Source: Gottfriedia acidiceleris
GTDB lineage: Bacteria > Bacillota > Bacilli > Bacillales > Bacillaceae_G
Direction: 5' to 3'
Assembly (NCBI RefSeq): GCF_004138285.1
Contig: NZ_SCFN01000005.1
Location: 434,001-498,000 of the forward strand
Length of the DNA stretch: 64,000 bases
The position numbers were made by a program, and so were the translations under genes. How positions within the stretch are numbered: the stretch's first letter is position 1; each line of letters starts with the position of its first letter. The notes below the pieces were generated by a model, which ran no database searches, was not told where the DNA came from, and saw only the letters and a program-made list of their open reading frames with translations. Shown one piece after another: positions 19,565-27,447 of this stretch.

Positions 19565-20449
19565 ATGCCTACAAGATCACATGTAAAAATGGTTATTATA
19601 ACTGGAATGTCAGGTGCTGGAAAGACTGTCGTTGTTCAAGCTTTAGAAGATATCGGTTATTTCTGTGTTGATAATCTTCCTCCTGCTCTACTTCCAAAAT
19701 TTGTAGAGCTATTAAAGGACCCGGATCACAATACAACAGATAAAGTTGCTCTTGTTATGGATTTAAGAGGAAGAGAATTTTTTGATCAGTTAGGGAATTC
19801 GTTAGATCAATTAATGTCTACTCCTTCAATCATCCCTCAAATTTTATTTTTAGATGCAACGAATGCTGCACTTGTTACTCGCTACAAAGAAACTCGTCGT
19901 TCACATCCACTTTCTCCAACGGGATCTCCATTAAAAGGAATTGAGATGGAACGTACTCTTTTAGCTGAAGTAAAAGGGCGTGCACAATTAATTTATGATA
20001 CTTCAGATTTAAAACCTAAAATTTTACGAGAAAAAATAATTGAGCAATTTAGAGAAAATGAACAAGAAGGTTTTTCAGTAAATATTCAGTCATTCGGTTT
20101 TAAGTACGGAATACCGATTGATGCGGATTTAGTATTTGACGTACGATTTTTACCAAACCCATTTTATGTTGAATCAATGCGTCCTTTAACTGGCTTAGAT
20201 GAAGAAGTTTCCTCTTATGTTCTTAAATTTAATGAGACAACCGAATTTATGCTGAAATTAATTGATTTAATTAGTTTTATGTTACCTCAATATAAAAGAG
20301 AAGGTAAACGACAACTAATCATTGCGATCGGATGTACGGGTGGACAGCATCGCTCTGTTACTTTAGCAGAGTATTTAGCTAACTACTATAAGGATCAATA
20401 TGAAACGAATATTAGCCATCGGGATGTTGAAAAAAGGAGTCATAAGTAA
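19565..20449 (+). CDS. rapZ: RNase adapter/nucleotide-binding protein RapZ (YvcJ)
   Basis: A 294-residue P-loop protein: Walker A GMSGAGKT at residues 14-21, DTSDLKP and the C-terminal [10 protein letters not shown] motif of the RapZ family. YvcJ binds and hydrolyses GTP and ATP; in Bacillus it affects competence, whereas in enterics RapZ guides GlmZ decay. The stop overlaps the next ATG by one base. Confidence 0.95.
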   Translation: MPTRSHVKMVIITGMSGAGKTVVVQALEDIGYFCVDNLPPALLPKFVELLKDPDHNTTDKVALVMDLRGREFFDQLGNSLDQLMSTPSIIPQILFLDATNAALVTRYKETRRSHPLSPTGSPLKGIEMERTLLAEVKGRAQLIYDTSDLKPKILREKIIEQFRENEQEGFSVNIQSFGFKYGIPIDADLVFDVRFLPNPFYVESMRPLTGLDEEVSSYVLKFNETTEFMLKLIDLISFMLPQYKREGKRQLIIAIGCTGGQHRSVTLAEYLANYYKDQYETNISHRDVEKRSHK

Positions 20450-21417
20450 TGGTTAGTCAGCGTTCGAAAATAGTAATAATTGGAGGCGGAACGGGACTAT
20501 CTGTTTTAGTTCGTGGGTTGAAAAAACATCCCGTTGATATTACCGCGATCGTTACAGTCGCAGATGATGGTGGTAGCTCTGGACGATTACGTGACGAGTT
20601 AAAAATTCCACCGCCTGGTGATGTACGAAATGTACTTGCCGCGTTATCAGATGTGGAACCGATGTTGGAAGAATTATTCCAGCATCGATTTGCAACATCT
20701 GGAGACCTTTCTGGACATTCTCTAGGTAATTTAATGCTAAGTGCAATGACTGCGATAACAGGTGATTTTTATCGCGCAATCATTGAAATGAGAAGGGTAT
20801 TAAATGTAAGAGGGAAAGTTATACCAGCAGCTAATCAAAGTGTCGTATTAAAAGCTGAATTAGAAGACGGCACAATTGTTTCAGGGGAATCAAAAATTCC
20901 GTACTCTGGTAAGAAGATTAAAAGAGTATTTTTAGCACCAGGAAATGTTGAACCTTTAAAAGAGGCGCTTGATGAAATTAATCGTGCTGACTTAATTGTA
21001 ATTGGACCAGGTAGTTTATATACGAGTATCCTTCCTAATCTATTAGTTACTAAAATTGGGAAGGCTGTTATAAATTCAAAAGCTAAAAAAGTATATGTAT
21101 GTAATGTGATGACACAAGCGGGTGAAACTTTGCATTATACAGCTAGTGATCATGTAAAGGCTCTATACCAACATTTAGACTCAAGTTTTATCGATACAAT
21201 TATTGTAAATGAAGGCACAATGCCTAAAAATATTTTAGAACTTTATAAGGAAGAACATGCTCAACAAGTAAAACTAGATATAAATGAGCTTACTTCTTTA
21301 AATCTAGAAATTGTTCATAAGTCGATCGTTAAATATGATGATAATGTGATTAGGCATGATACAGTAAAGTTAGCTGAAATTTTATGTGATCTAATCCCGA
21401 CAAAAATAAAAGAATAA
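20449..21417 (+). CDS. yvcK: Gluconeogenesis/cell-envelope factor YvcK (GlmR)
   Basis: A 322-residue member of the CofD-like UPF0052 family: IGGGTGLSVLVRGLKKHP at the N terminus, TVADDGGSSGRLRDEL and LGNLMLSAMT further in. YvcK binds UDP-GlcNAc and is needed for envelope growth on gluconeogenic carbon. It overlaps rapZ by one base (TAATG), so translation is coupled. Confidence 0.95.
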   Translation: MVSQRSKIVIIGGGTGLSVLVRGLKKHPVDITAIVTVADDGGSSGRLRDELKIPPPGDVRNVLAALSDVEPMLEELFQHRFATSGDLSGHSLGNLMLSAMTAITGDFYRAIIEMRRVLNVRGKVIPAANQSVVLKAELEDGTIVSGESKIPYSGKKIKRVFLAPGNVEPLKEALDEINRADLIVIGPGSLYTSILPNLLVTKIGKAVINSKAKKVYVCNVMTQAGETLHYTASDHVKALYQHLDSSFIDTIIVNEGTMPKNILELYKEEHAQQVKLDINELTSLNLEIVHKSIVKYDDNVIRHDTVKLAEILCDLIPTKIKE

Positions 21418-21456
21418 TGAAAAAGTATATAGAGCTAGAAGGAGGGGGTGATTCAA

Positions 21457-22407
21457 ATGTCCTTTGCATCAGAAACGAAAAAAGAATTAACAACGATTGA
21501 GATCAAAGATTGTTGTTCAAAATCCGAGCTATCCTCTTTAATTCGAATGAATGGTTCATTATCAATTGCGAATCGCCAATTTATTGTAGATGTAGTTACT
21601 GAAAATGCAGCAATTGCTAGAAGAATATATGTATTAATTAAACGTGTTTATGATGTGGGCGTTGAATTGCTCGTTCGTAAAAAAATGCGTCTTAAAAAGA
21701 ACAATGTATATATTGTTCGAATAAAAGAAGAAGCGAAACATATTTTAAATGATCTTTATATAACTGGTGAAGGATTTACCTTTACGAATGAAATAGCGAA
21801 AGAGCTAATTGCGAAGAAATGTTGTAAACGCTCCTATTTAAGAGGTGCTTTTCTAGCTGGTGGTTCGGTAAATAATCCAGAGACATCTTCATATCATTTA
21901 GAAATTTTTTCACTATATAAAGAGCATACGGAAGAAATTTGTCGTCTAATGAATGAATTCGGATTAAATGCTAAAACACTAGAGAGACGTAAAGGTTATA
22001 TTACGTACTTAAAGGAAGCAGAAAAAATTACTGAGTTTTTAAACGTTGTTGGTGCACATTCAGCCTTATTAAGGTTTGAAGATATCCGCATTGTAAGAGA
22101 TATGAGAAACAGTGTTAATCGTCTAGTAAATTGTGAAACTGCGAACTTAAATAAAACGATCAGTGCAGCCTTCAGACAAATTGAAAATATACGTTATATC
22201 CAAAGCTCAGTTGGTTTAGATATATTACCGCCAAAGCTACGTGAAATTGCAGAACTTCGAGTAGCGTATGAGGATGTAACTTTAAAAGAGTTAGGTGAAA
22301 TGGTATCTAGCGGCGCGATTAGTAAATCAGGAATCAATCATCGACTACGTAAAATTGATGAAATAGCTGATAAACTAAGAGCGGGAGAACCAATAAAAAT
22401 AAAATAA
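21457..22407 (+). CDS. whiA: DNA-binding protein WhiA
   Basis: A 316-residue protein with an N-terminal LAGLIDADG homing-endonuclease-like domain ([16 protein letters not shown]) that lacks nuclease function in this family, and a C-terminal helix-turn-helix ([27 protein letters not shown]). ATG at 21457 follows GAAGGAGGGGGTG and gives the usual [11 protein letters not shown] start; a GTG nine bases earlier overlaps the ribosome binding site. WhiA affects division and chromosome segregation in Bacillus. Confidence 0.96.
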   Translation: MSFASETKKELTTIEIKDCCSKSELSSLIRMNGSLSIANRQFIVDVVTENAAIARRIYVLIKRVYDVGVELLVRKKMRLKKNNVYIVRIKEEAKHILNDLYITGEGFTFTNEIAKELIAKKCCKRSYLRGAFLAGGSVNNPETSSYHLEIFSLYKEHTEEICRLMNEFGLNAKTLERRKGYITYLKEAEKITEFLNVVGAHSALLRFEDIRIVRDMRNSVNRLVNCETANLNKTISAAFRQIENIRYIQSSVGLDILPPKLREIAELRVAYEDVTLKELGEMVSSGAISKSGINHRLRKIDEIADKLRAGEPIKIK

Positions 22408-22427
22408 AAGTTAAGAGGGAAGAAAAA

Positions 22428-22685
22428 ATGATTGAGAAAAAAGGGAGAGTACTATTAGAAACTGGAATACAGGCTCGTCCAGCAGCACAATTTGTTCAAG
22501 TTGCTACGAGATTTCGTTCAGAAGTATTATTAGCTTACAAAGGTAAACAAGTAAACGTTAAGAGTATTATGGGTGTTATGAGTCTTGCAGTGCCACATGG
22601 AGAAGAAATAGTAATTACTGTTACTGGCGACGATGAAGTTGAAGCGATGGAAGCAGTAATGGACTTTATTGGAGAAGAAATTTGA
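22428..22685 (+). CDS. crh: HPr-like protein Crh
   Basis: An 85-residue HPr paralogue. Residue 15 is Gln in TGIQARPAA, replacing the phosphorylatable His15 of HPr, while the regulatory Ser46 in KSIMGVMSL is kept. This is diagnostic for Crh, which cannot take part in PTS phosphotransfer but, once phosphorylated on Ser46 by HprK, acts as a CcpA cofactor. Last gene of the operon. Confidence 0.96.
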   Translation: MIEKKGRVLLETGIQARPAAQFVQVATRFRSEVLLAYKGKQVNVKSIMGVMSLAVPHGEEIVITVTGDDEVEAMEAVMDFIGEEI

Positions 22686-22688
22686 TGT

Positions 22689-22724
22689 AATTGGGCATTC
22701 ACAAGTTGGATGTCCAATTTTTTT
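22689..22724 (+). terminator. Intrinsic terminator of the crh operon
   Basis: AATTGGGCATTC pairs with GGATGTCCAATT (two non-Watson-Crick positions), followed by TTTTTTT. Confidence 0.8.
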
Positions 22725-22729
22725 CTAAA

Positions 22730-22768
22730 AAAAAAAAACTAGCCGAAAAATTACGGCTAGTTTTTTAT
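22730..22768 (-). terminator. Intrinsic terminator of clpP (works on both strands)
   Basis: CTAGCCG and CGGCTAG flank an 8-base loop. On the minus strand AGTTTTTTTTTT follows; on the plus strand TTTTTTATT follows. It separates convergent crh and clpP. Confidence 0.9.
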
Positions 22769-22770
22769 TA

Positions 22771-23364
22771 TTATTTAATAGCTGCAGTATTAGAAATTAC
22801 TTTATCAATTAATCCGTATTCTAATGCACGGTCTGCAGTCATAAAGTTATCACGCTCTGTATCACGCTCGATCGTATCTAATGGTTGACCAGTACGATCT
22901 GCAAGAATTTTGTTTAATTTATCACGTAAGAACAAGATTCGCTTAGCTGCAATTTCGATTTCAGTAGCTTGACCTTGAGCACCACCTAATGGTTGGTGAA
23001 TCATAACTTCTGCATTTGGAAGAGCATATCTCTTTCCTTTTTCCCCAGCAGCTAATAAGAAAGCACCCATTGAAGCCGCCATACCAATACAAATTGTAGA
23101 TACTTGAGGCTTAATAAAGTTCATCGTATCATAAATAGCCATACCAGCAGTAATACTTCCTCCTGGACTATTTATGTATAATGAAATATCCTTATCTGGA
23201 TCTTCTGCTGCTAAAAATAAAAGTTGTGAAACGATCGAGTTAGCTACGTTATCATCGATTGCGCTACCTAACATGATGATGCGGTCTTTTAATAGACGAG
23301 AGTATATATCATACGCACGTTCACCACGACTTGTTTGTTCAATAACTGTAGGAATTAAATTCAT
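22771..23364 (-). CDS. clpP: ATP-dependent Clp protease proteolytic subunit
   Basis: A 197-residue serine peptidase. Catalytic triad Ser98 (in GMAASMGA), His123 (in MIHQP) and Asp172. SINSPGG-type motif [10 protein letters not shown] is at 64-72. On the minus strand GGAGGAG precedes the ATG. It forms the tetradecameric chamber fed by ClpX, ClpC or ClpE. Regulation by CtsR is indicated by the heptad repeat in its promoter. Confidence 0.97.
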   Translation of the reverse strand: MNLIPTVIEQTSRGERAYDIYSRLLKDRIIMLGSAIDDNVANSIVSQLLFLAAEDPDKDISLYINSPGGSITAGMAIYDTMNFIKPQVSTICIGMAASMGAFLLAAGEKGKRYALPNAEVMIHQPLGGAQGQATEIEIAAKRILFLRDKLNKILADRTGQPLDTIERDTERDNFMTADRALEYGLIDKVISNTAAIK

Positions 23365-23405
23365 TTTTTCTCCTCCTTGTTTAAAACAAATGAATGATTA
23401 ATACA

Positions 23406-23435
23406 ATAATACCTTTAAGGTCAAAAAAGGTCAAA
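23406..23435 (-). promoter_or_regulatory. clpP promoter with overlapping CtsR operator
   Basis: The plus strand reads GGTCAAA-AAA-GGTCAAA at 23419-23435, an exact match to the CtsR heptad direct repeat. On the minus strand the -35 TTGACC (23429-23434) is part of it, and a -10 TATTAT lies at 23406-23411 with about 18 bp between. Bound CtsR would cover the -35. Confidence 0.85.
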
Positions 23436-23677
23436 TAAAAGAGATGCTAATTTAATGTATTATTTAAACTAAAAAATATTGACCTTTTATAACATATCTA
23501 TTTATCTAATACTTCAACATCATTAACGACTTTTCCTATTATTAAACGTAACTTTATGTAGTTTTTCTTTTGATAAGTTAAAAAACTAATAACTAATTGA
23601 TTAAAGCATATTCTAGGCTTATGAAAAGAAAGTAGACATTCCAAGATGAGAACGAAAGAAAGGAAGAAGCAAACAAT

Positions 23678-23704
23678 AAAAAAAGTCCCCTATTTACAGA
23701 GGAC
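23678..23704 (-). terminator. Intrinsic terminator on the minus strand, without an evident gene
   Basis: On the minus strand GTCCTCT pairs with AGGGGAC (one G-U) around a 6-base loop and is followed by TTTTTTTATT. No convincing coding region feeds it, so it may end a minus-strand RNA arising from the tRNA-like array region. In 23436-23835 I see nothing else. Confidence 0.6.
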
Positions 23705-23914
23705 ATCATAAAATTATATTTATTTTCGTACTCAAAAAAACCTAAATCATTGCGGTCAGAACATTCTAACGATATAATAAAACATAAGATTTTCTTATAA
23801 ACTTGCGAATAAGCTACATAGCGAAACATCAGCGCACCAATCGAGCTGCTCCTATACTAACTTACTGAGATTGTGGCGACAAAAACAATATACATATTTA
23901 CCTTTATATAATAT

Positions 23915-23977
23915 GCGTTTGTAACTCAGTGGATAGAGCACGAATGAATATGCACCCATGAAACTACCTCGAGCGCA
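23915..23977 (+). pseudogene. tRNA-Arg-like truncated unit 1
   Basis: A 63-base segment with an acceptor strand GCGTTTG, a D-arm-like region AACTCAGTGGATAGAGC and a closing CGAGCGC that can pair with the first strand through wobbles. Anticodon and T arms are replaced by about 29 unrelated bases. The D stem is damaged (ACTC instead of GCTC). It cannot be a normal tRNA. Confidence 0.7.
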
Positions 23978-24129
23978 CTTGCCAAGCCACTCCTTGCAAT
24001 TACATACTAAGGCAAGGGTGGGACAGAGTAAACATATTTCTGGTGAAAAACCAATCGAGCCACTCTTTGCATTAACTTTCTGAGATTGGGGCGACAATAC
24101 GATATTCTTATTTACCCTTTATACAATAT

Positions 24130-24192
24130 GCGTTCGTAGCTCAGTGGATAGAGCACGAATGAATATGCACCCATGAAACTACCTCGAGCGCA
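24130..24192 (+). pseudogene. tRNA-Arg-like truncated unit 2
   Basis: A 63-base segment whose first 26 bases (GCGTTCGTAGCTCAGTGGAT plus AGAGCA) are identical to the intact tRNA at 24346, followed by the same ~29-base replacement as unit 1, then CGAGCGC, which pairs perfectly (one G-U) with GCGTTCG. Acceptor and D stems are intact; anticodon and T arms are absent. Confidence 0.75.
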
Positions 24193-24345
24193 CTTGCCGA
24201 GCCACTCCTTGCAATTACATACTGAGGCAAGGGTGGGACAGAGTAAACATATTTCTGGTGAAAAACCAATCGAGCTGCTACTTGCTTAAGCTTACTGAGA
24301 TTGGGGCGACTAAAACACTATACTTATTTACCCTTTAAAAAACAT

Positions 24346-24418
24346 GCGTTCGTAGCTCAGTGGATAGAGCATCGGTTTCCGGTACCGTGTGTCGCAGGTT
24401 CGAATCCTGTCGAGCGCG
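24346..24418 (+). tRNA. tRNA-Arg (anticodon CCG)
   Basis: Acceptor GCGTTCG/CGAGCGC, D arm GCTC-AGTGGATA-GAGC, anticodon loop TTCCGGT giving anticodon CCG (codon CGG), T arm GCAGG-TTCGAAT-CCTGT, discriminator G. CCA is not encoded (CTA follows). The arrangement is canonical and should be functional. Confidence 0.95.
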
Positions 24419-24432
24419 CTAAAAAAAATATT

Positions 24433-24480
24433 CCGAGTGATAAGATCTGTTATCTAACAGAAATATCACTCGGTTTTTAT
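24433..24480 (+). terminator. Intrinsic terminator after tRNA-Arg
   Basis: A perfect 10-bp stem (CCGAGTGATA with TATCACTCGG) followed by TTTTTATTTTT. Confidence 0.9.
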
Positions 24481-24624
24481 TTTTCCTCTGTTAAACCCGG
24501 AATCTCAGCCCTAAATCCTACCTTTATCCTACAACTAAAGATGTACTTTAACTCCATCCAATGAAGAATGGGTTCCCTTTACTTAAAGTCATATATTTAA
24601 AGTAAATAAAAGGAGGTCATTTAA

Positions 24625-24780
24625 ATGGATATGAATTCTTGGGTTTTTGAAGAAATGGCTAAATTCAATAAAGATGAAATGGAAAGAGAACTAAAGTTTA
24701 ATGAAACTTATAATCTGTACTCAACATCTAAAAAGAAAAAATACTGCATCGACCTAAAAATCATCAAATTCTGTATCTAA
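24625..24780 (+). CDS. Small protein of 51 residues, unknown
   Basis: An ATG at 24625 is preceded by a near-perfect ribosome binding site AAAAGGAGGTC with 7-base spacing. The product starts MDMNSWVFEEMAKFNKDEME and continues with a charged region and a basic, cysteine-containing tail (KKKKYCIDLKIIKFCI). It has no signal peptide. The gene lies between a terminator upstream and an imperfect terminator downstream, so it is a free-standing unit. I do not recognise the family. Confidence 0.6.
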   Translation: MDMNSWVFEEMAKFNKDEMERELKFNETYNLYSTSKKKKYCIDLKIIKFCI

Positions 24781-24818
24781 ACTAGAGGATGTTTAATAAT
24801 ATTTTAAATTTCCTAAAA

Positions 24819-24866
24819 AAAAGACTGAGTGATTTTATATTTATAAAATTTTTCGGTTCTTTTTGC
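24819..24866 (+). terminator. Imperfect terminator after the 51-residue gene
   Basis: AAAAGACTGAGTGATTTTAT and ATAAAATTTTTCGGTTCTTTT pair at both ends with an internal mismatch region; T-rich sequence follows. Confidence 0.5.
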
Positions 24867-24914
24867 TCCTTCTATTTTTTTCCTCTATCCTTTTTTCTAA
24901 ATATATGATATATT

Positions 24915-25040
24915 ACTCTTTGCGATGAGCTAATTTGAGTAAGACGAGAGATATGCGCAAGCTAAACGCGCGGATGTGGCCGCCCGGTCTCTCGCCTCAA
25001 ACGCATCAAGACGTCTGCTGCGGCAGGCGTCTTTCTTTTT
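24915..25040 (+). ncRNA. Candidate structured small RNA with its own terminator
   Basis: A conspicuously GC-rich island in AT-rich surroundings, without an open frame. TTTGAG (24934-24939) pairs with CTCAAA (24996-25001) and CGAGAGA (24945-24951) with TCTCTCG (24988-24994). Inside, GCGC (24955-24958) pairs with GCGC (24968-24971), then GTGGCCGCCCGG follows. A strong terminator comes next: AAGACGTCTGC with GCAGGCGTCTT (one G-U) and TTTCTTTTT. A separate promoter (TATAAT at 25056) serves the next gene, so this is more likely an independent RNA than a leader. It matches no riboswitch class I know. Confidence 0.6.
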
Positions 25041-25092
25041 GTCCATTCCTTTGTGTATAATAGTACATATTAAAATTGAAGGGAATGTTTTT

Positions 25093-25386
25093 GTGTTAAC
25101 GATTGCAGAATACACTGTAGAAGAAATAAAAGATCCATTTGGTATCATTGAAGGTGATCGATATGAGTTTATTCTTTATATCAATGTACCAGAGGATGAT
25201 GAATTATTTAATGAAAAAGGTATATACATAAAAGCGCTGTTTGGAGTAAATGGTGACGAGTCGAAATTAATTAAATATGACTTGTATGAAGCTGAGTCAA
25301 ATCAGTATTTAGATTTTGATTTGGAAGAAGATGAAGAAAAAGAAGTATTCGAATTTTGTAAAACTCATTTAACAGTTGAAGATTAA
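25093..25386 (+). CDS. Small acidic protein, DUF6509-like
   Basis: A 97-residue protein starting with GTG at 25093, 9 bases after GAAGGG. Sequence begins VLTIAEYTVEEIKDPFGIIEGDRYEFILYINVPEDDELF and ends in a strongly acidic stretch (FDLEEDEEKEVFEF). It resembles a Bacillus family of ~95-residue uncharacterised proteins (DUF6509 from memory). An upstream in-frame extension runs through the RNA terminator and was rejected. TATAAT lies at 25056-25061, suggesting its own promoter. Confidence 0.75.
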   Translation: MLTIAEYTVEEIKDPFGIIEGDRYEFILYINVPEDDELFNEKGIYIKALFGVNGDESKLIKYDLYEAESNQYLDFDLEEDEEKEVFEFCKTHLTVED

Positions 25387-25405
25387 TATTAATGTGTTAT
25401 TGAAT

Positions 25406-25500
25406 GACACACTTCAGCTTAGGAGATATCCTATTTTAGGTATTTCTCAACACACTACTGTGTAATTGTAAACACAGTACAAATTGTGCGTACACACTTA
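25406..25500 (+). promoter_or_regulatory. Upstream activating repeats of PTS operon 1
   Basis: Three copies of ACACACT at 25407-25413, 25450-25456 and 25492-25498, spaced 43 and 42 bp (about four helical turns), 100-190 bp upstream of the sigma-54 promoter. The same heptamer occurs in front of operon 2. This is where the LevR-type activator is expected to bind. Confidence 0.55.
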
Positions 25501-25536
25501 TAAAACACTAATGTTTTGAATAAATGCTACGTTTTG

Positions 25537-25563
25537 AAAACCTTGATTTATCAAGGTTTTTTT
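25537..25563 (+). terminator. Intrinsic terminator upstream of PTS operon 1
   Basis: AAAACCTTGA and TCAAGGTTTT enclose a 4-base loop and are followed by TTT. It insulates the PTS operon from the small acidic protein gene. Confidence 0.85.
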
Positions 25564-25597
25564 GTTGTGTTTTTAAAAAGATAGAGTTTTTAGAATA

Positions 25598-25613
25598 TTG
25601 GCACAGAATTTGC
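25598..25613 (+). promoter_or_regulatory. Sigma-54 (SigL) promoter of PTS operon 1
   Basis: TTGGCAC-N5-TTGC with GG (25600-25601) and GC (25612-25613) exactly 10 bp apart, a perfect -24/-12 element, 108 bp before the first gene. Confidence 0.93.
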
Positions 25614-25679
25614 AATATTTAAATTGATTACACAACTTGTCCTTGTAACGCGTAATTCTTTTGTCATTATTTGTAAAAA

Positions 25680-25693
25680 TGTAAGCGTTTCAT
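25680..25693 (+). promoter_or_regulatory. cre-like site of PTS operon 1
   Basis: TGTAAGCGTTTCAT keeps the TGTAAnCG core of CcpA sites but is imperfect in its right arm. It lies between the sigma-54 promoter and the ribosome binding site, where it could act as a roadblock. A similar TGTAAGCG site occupies the same place in operon 2. Confidence 0.5.
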
Positions 25694-25720
25694 CGATAAG
25701 GGAAATTGAGGAGGTGTAGG

Positions 25721-26023
25721 ATGAATATCTTATTGGTATGTTCTGCAGGAATGTCGACTAGTCTATTAGTTACAAAAATGGAACAAGCAGCTAAGGCAAA
25801 AGGAATTCAGGCAACGATATGGGCTGTTGCTGGTGATGAGGCAAAAGAAAATTTAGTCAAAGCGGATGTATTACTACTTGGTCCGCAGGTTCGTTATTTA
25901 GTCTCAGAAATGAAGAAACTAGCTGAACCTAAAGGGATACCAGTAGATACGATTAATCCAGTGCATTATGGATTGATGAATGGTGAAGCTGTACTAGAAA
26001 TGGCTTTAAATTTGAAAAAATAA
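25721..26023 (+). CDS. PTS EIIB component, lactose/cellobiose family (paralogue 1)
   Basis: A 100-residue cytoplasmic phosphocarrier. [17 protein letters not shown] holds the active-site Cys7. ATG at 25721 follows GAGGAGG. It receives phosphate from EIIA (third gene of the operon) and passes it to the sugar at EIIC. It is very close to the EIIB at 28213, so the two operons arose by duplication. Driven by a sigma-54 promoter. Confidence 0.95.
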   Translation: MNILLVCSAGMSTSLLVTKMEQAAKAKGIQATIWAVAGDEAKENLVKADVLLLGPQVRYLVSEMKKLAEPKGIPVDTINPVHYGLMNGEAVLEMALNLKK

Positions 26024-26066
26024 AACGGGGAATTAAAAATCTAGAAAGAAAAGAAGGTGTATTTGA

Positions 26067-27422
26067 ATGATGCGTTTTGCTGAGAAGTATATAATGCCTG
26101 CCGCAGCGAAGTTTGGTAATCAACGTCATTTGCTAGCGATCCGTGATGCGTTAATTGGAATGATTGCCATTACGATGATTGGAGCTTTTGCTGTACTTAT
26201 TAATAACTTAGGTGGCGCAATCCACGGCTACGATAAAATGATGGAAACAGTCTTTGGTGCAAACTGGAAAACATTAGGCAGTGATATTTGGTGGGGAACA
26301 TTTGCATTTATGACAGTATTTGCCGTAGTAGGGATCGCGCATAGATTAGCTCGTTCTTATGGTGATGAAGGTTTTGAAGCAATGCTTGTTGCATTAGCGT
26401 GTTACTTTGTACTTGTTCCACAATCATTAGCAGCAGTATCTGTTACGTTAAATGGTGGTAAGACAGCTACAGGTGGAACTTGGGGATTTATTAGTTGGAA
26501 TTCCTTAAACTCAACGGCTTTATTTACAGGAATTATCGTTGCGATTATTGCAACTGAAATTTTTGTACGTTTAGCTAGAGTGAAACAATTAGTTATAAAA
26601 TTACCAGATGGCGTTCCGCCTGCAGTATCAAAAGCATTTGCAAAGTTATTACCAGGTATGTTAACAATTTTTATCGTTGCATTAGTTGGCTTATTGTTCA
26701 GATTATACATTTCGGATGGCGTATTTTTTAATGATTGGTTAAATTCAGTTCTTGTAAAACCATTAACAGATGCAGCAGATTCATTAGGATTTGCAGTTGC
26801 GATTGCATTCTTTGTACATTTCTTCTGGGCGATTGGATTACATGGTCCAAATATTTTAGGGGGTATTACAACTCCTTTATTAACAACCCTAGGTAACCAT
26901 AACGTCGATTTATATGCTAAAGGTGTGACAGATCTAGATAAGTATTCTGTCTTAGCAGGTCCATTCTTAGACGCATTCGTATATATGGGTGGATCGGGTA
27001 CTACAATCGGTTTACTTATTGCAATGTTCTTAGTTAACCGTAAACGTCATAAACAGATGATTGCTTTAGGAACACCTCCAGGATTATTTAATATTAATGA
27101 ACCAATTATTTTCGGTTTACCAATCGTGTTAAACCCAGTATGGTTAATACCATTTATCTGTACTCCAATTGTTTTAACCATTATTTCTTATTTAGCTGTT
27201 CAATCACATATTGTTTTCCCAGTTGTTTCTACAATCCCTTGGGTAACTCCACCAGTTATAGGTGGCTATTTAGCAACTGGTGGTCACTGGAGCGGTGCAG
27301 TTTTAGCGCTTGTTAATGTTGTGATTTCAATCGTTATTTACTTACCTTTCGTTGTAGTAGCAGAAAGAATGGAAGCTAGAAAGTCGACCGAAACGACAAG
27401 TAGTAATTCATTAAATGTATAA
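26067..27422 (+). CDS. PTS EIIC component, lactose/cellobiose family (paralogue 1)
   Basis: A 451-residue sugar permease with about ten transmembrane segments. KFGNQRHLLAIRDALIGMIAITMIGAFAVLINNLGG at the N terminus and GTPPGLFNINEPIIFGLPIVLNP in the second half are family signatures; NEPIIFG lies at the sugar site. It forms the membrane channel for a beta-linked disaccharide such as cellobiose or chitobiose. Highly similar to the EIIC at 28560, most divergent in loop segments. Confidence 0.95.
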   Translation: MMRFAEKYIMPAAAKFGNQRHLLAIRDALIGMIAITMIGAFAVLINNLGGAIHGYDKMMETVFGANWKTLGSDIWWGTFAFMTVFAVVGIAHRLARSYGDEGFEAMLVALACYFVLVPQSLAAVSVTLNGGKTATGGTWGFISWNSLNSTALFTGIIVAIIATEIFVRLARVKQLVIKLPDGVPPAVSKAFAKLLPGMLTIFIVALVGLLFRLYISDGVFFNDWLNSVLVKPLTDAADSLGFAVAIAFFVHFFWAIGLHGPNILGGITTPLLTTLGNHNVDLYAKGVTDLDKYSVLAGPFLDAFVYMGGSGTTIGLLIAMFLVNRKRHKQMIALGTPPGLFNINEPIIFGLPIVLNPVWLIPFICTPIVLTIISYLAVQSHIVFPVVSTIPWVTPPVIGGYLATGGHWSGAVLALVNVVISIVIYLPFVVVAERMEARKSTETTSSNSLNV

Positions 27423-27447
27423 TAGAATGTGAAGGAGATGAGTGAAA

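Larger units (their letters stand above)
23836..24418 (+). repeat. Tandem ~215-bp repeat array ending in tRNA-Arg
   Basis: Two and a half units with starts of the tRNA-like segment at 23915, 24130 and 24346, i.e. periods of 215 and 216 bp. Each unit has a hairpin block (CCAATCGAG...CTGAGATTGG), an AT-rich spacer, and a tRNA-Arg-like 5' half; units 1 and 2 continue into a second hairpin block (CTTGCC...GGCAAG) and a GGTGGGACAGAGTAAAC stretch. Unit 3 ends with the intact tRNA. The two full units are nearly identical between 23926 and 24058 versus 24141 and 24273. Confidence 0.85.

Noticed and set aside
23593-24097. Two minus-strand frames of 78 and 81 residues across the clpP upstream region and the tRNA-like array
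   Set aside because: They cross a terminator or the repeated tRNA-derived sequence, lack ribosome binding sites and have no protein-like pattern.
24346-24480. tRNA-Arg as an integration site of a genomic island
   Set aside because: No integrase gene or 3'-end tRNA duplication is seen; downstream genes are ordinary, and the repeated part is the tRNA 5' half.
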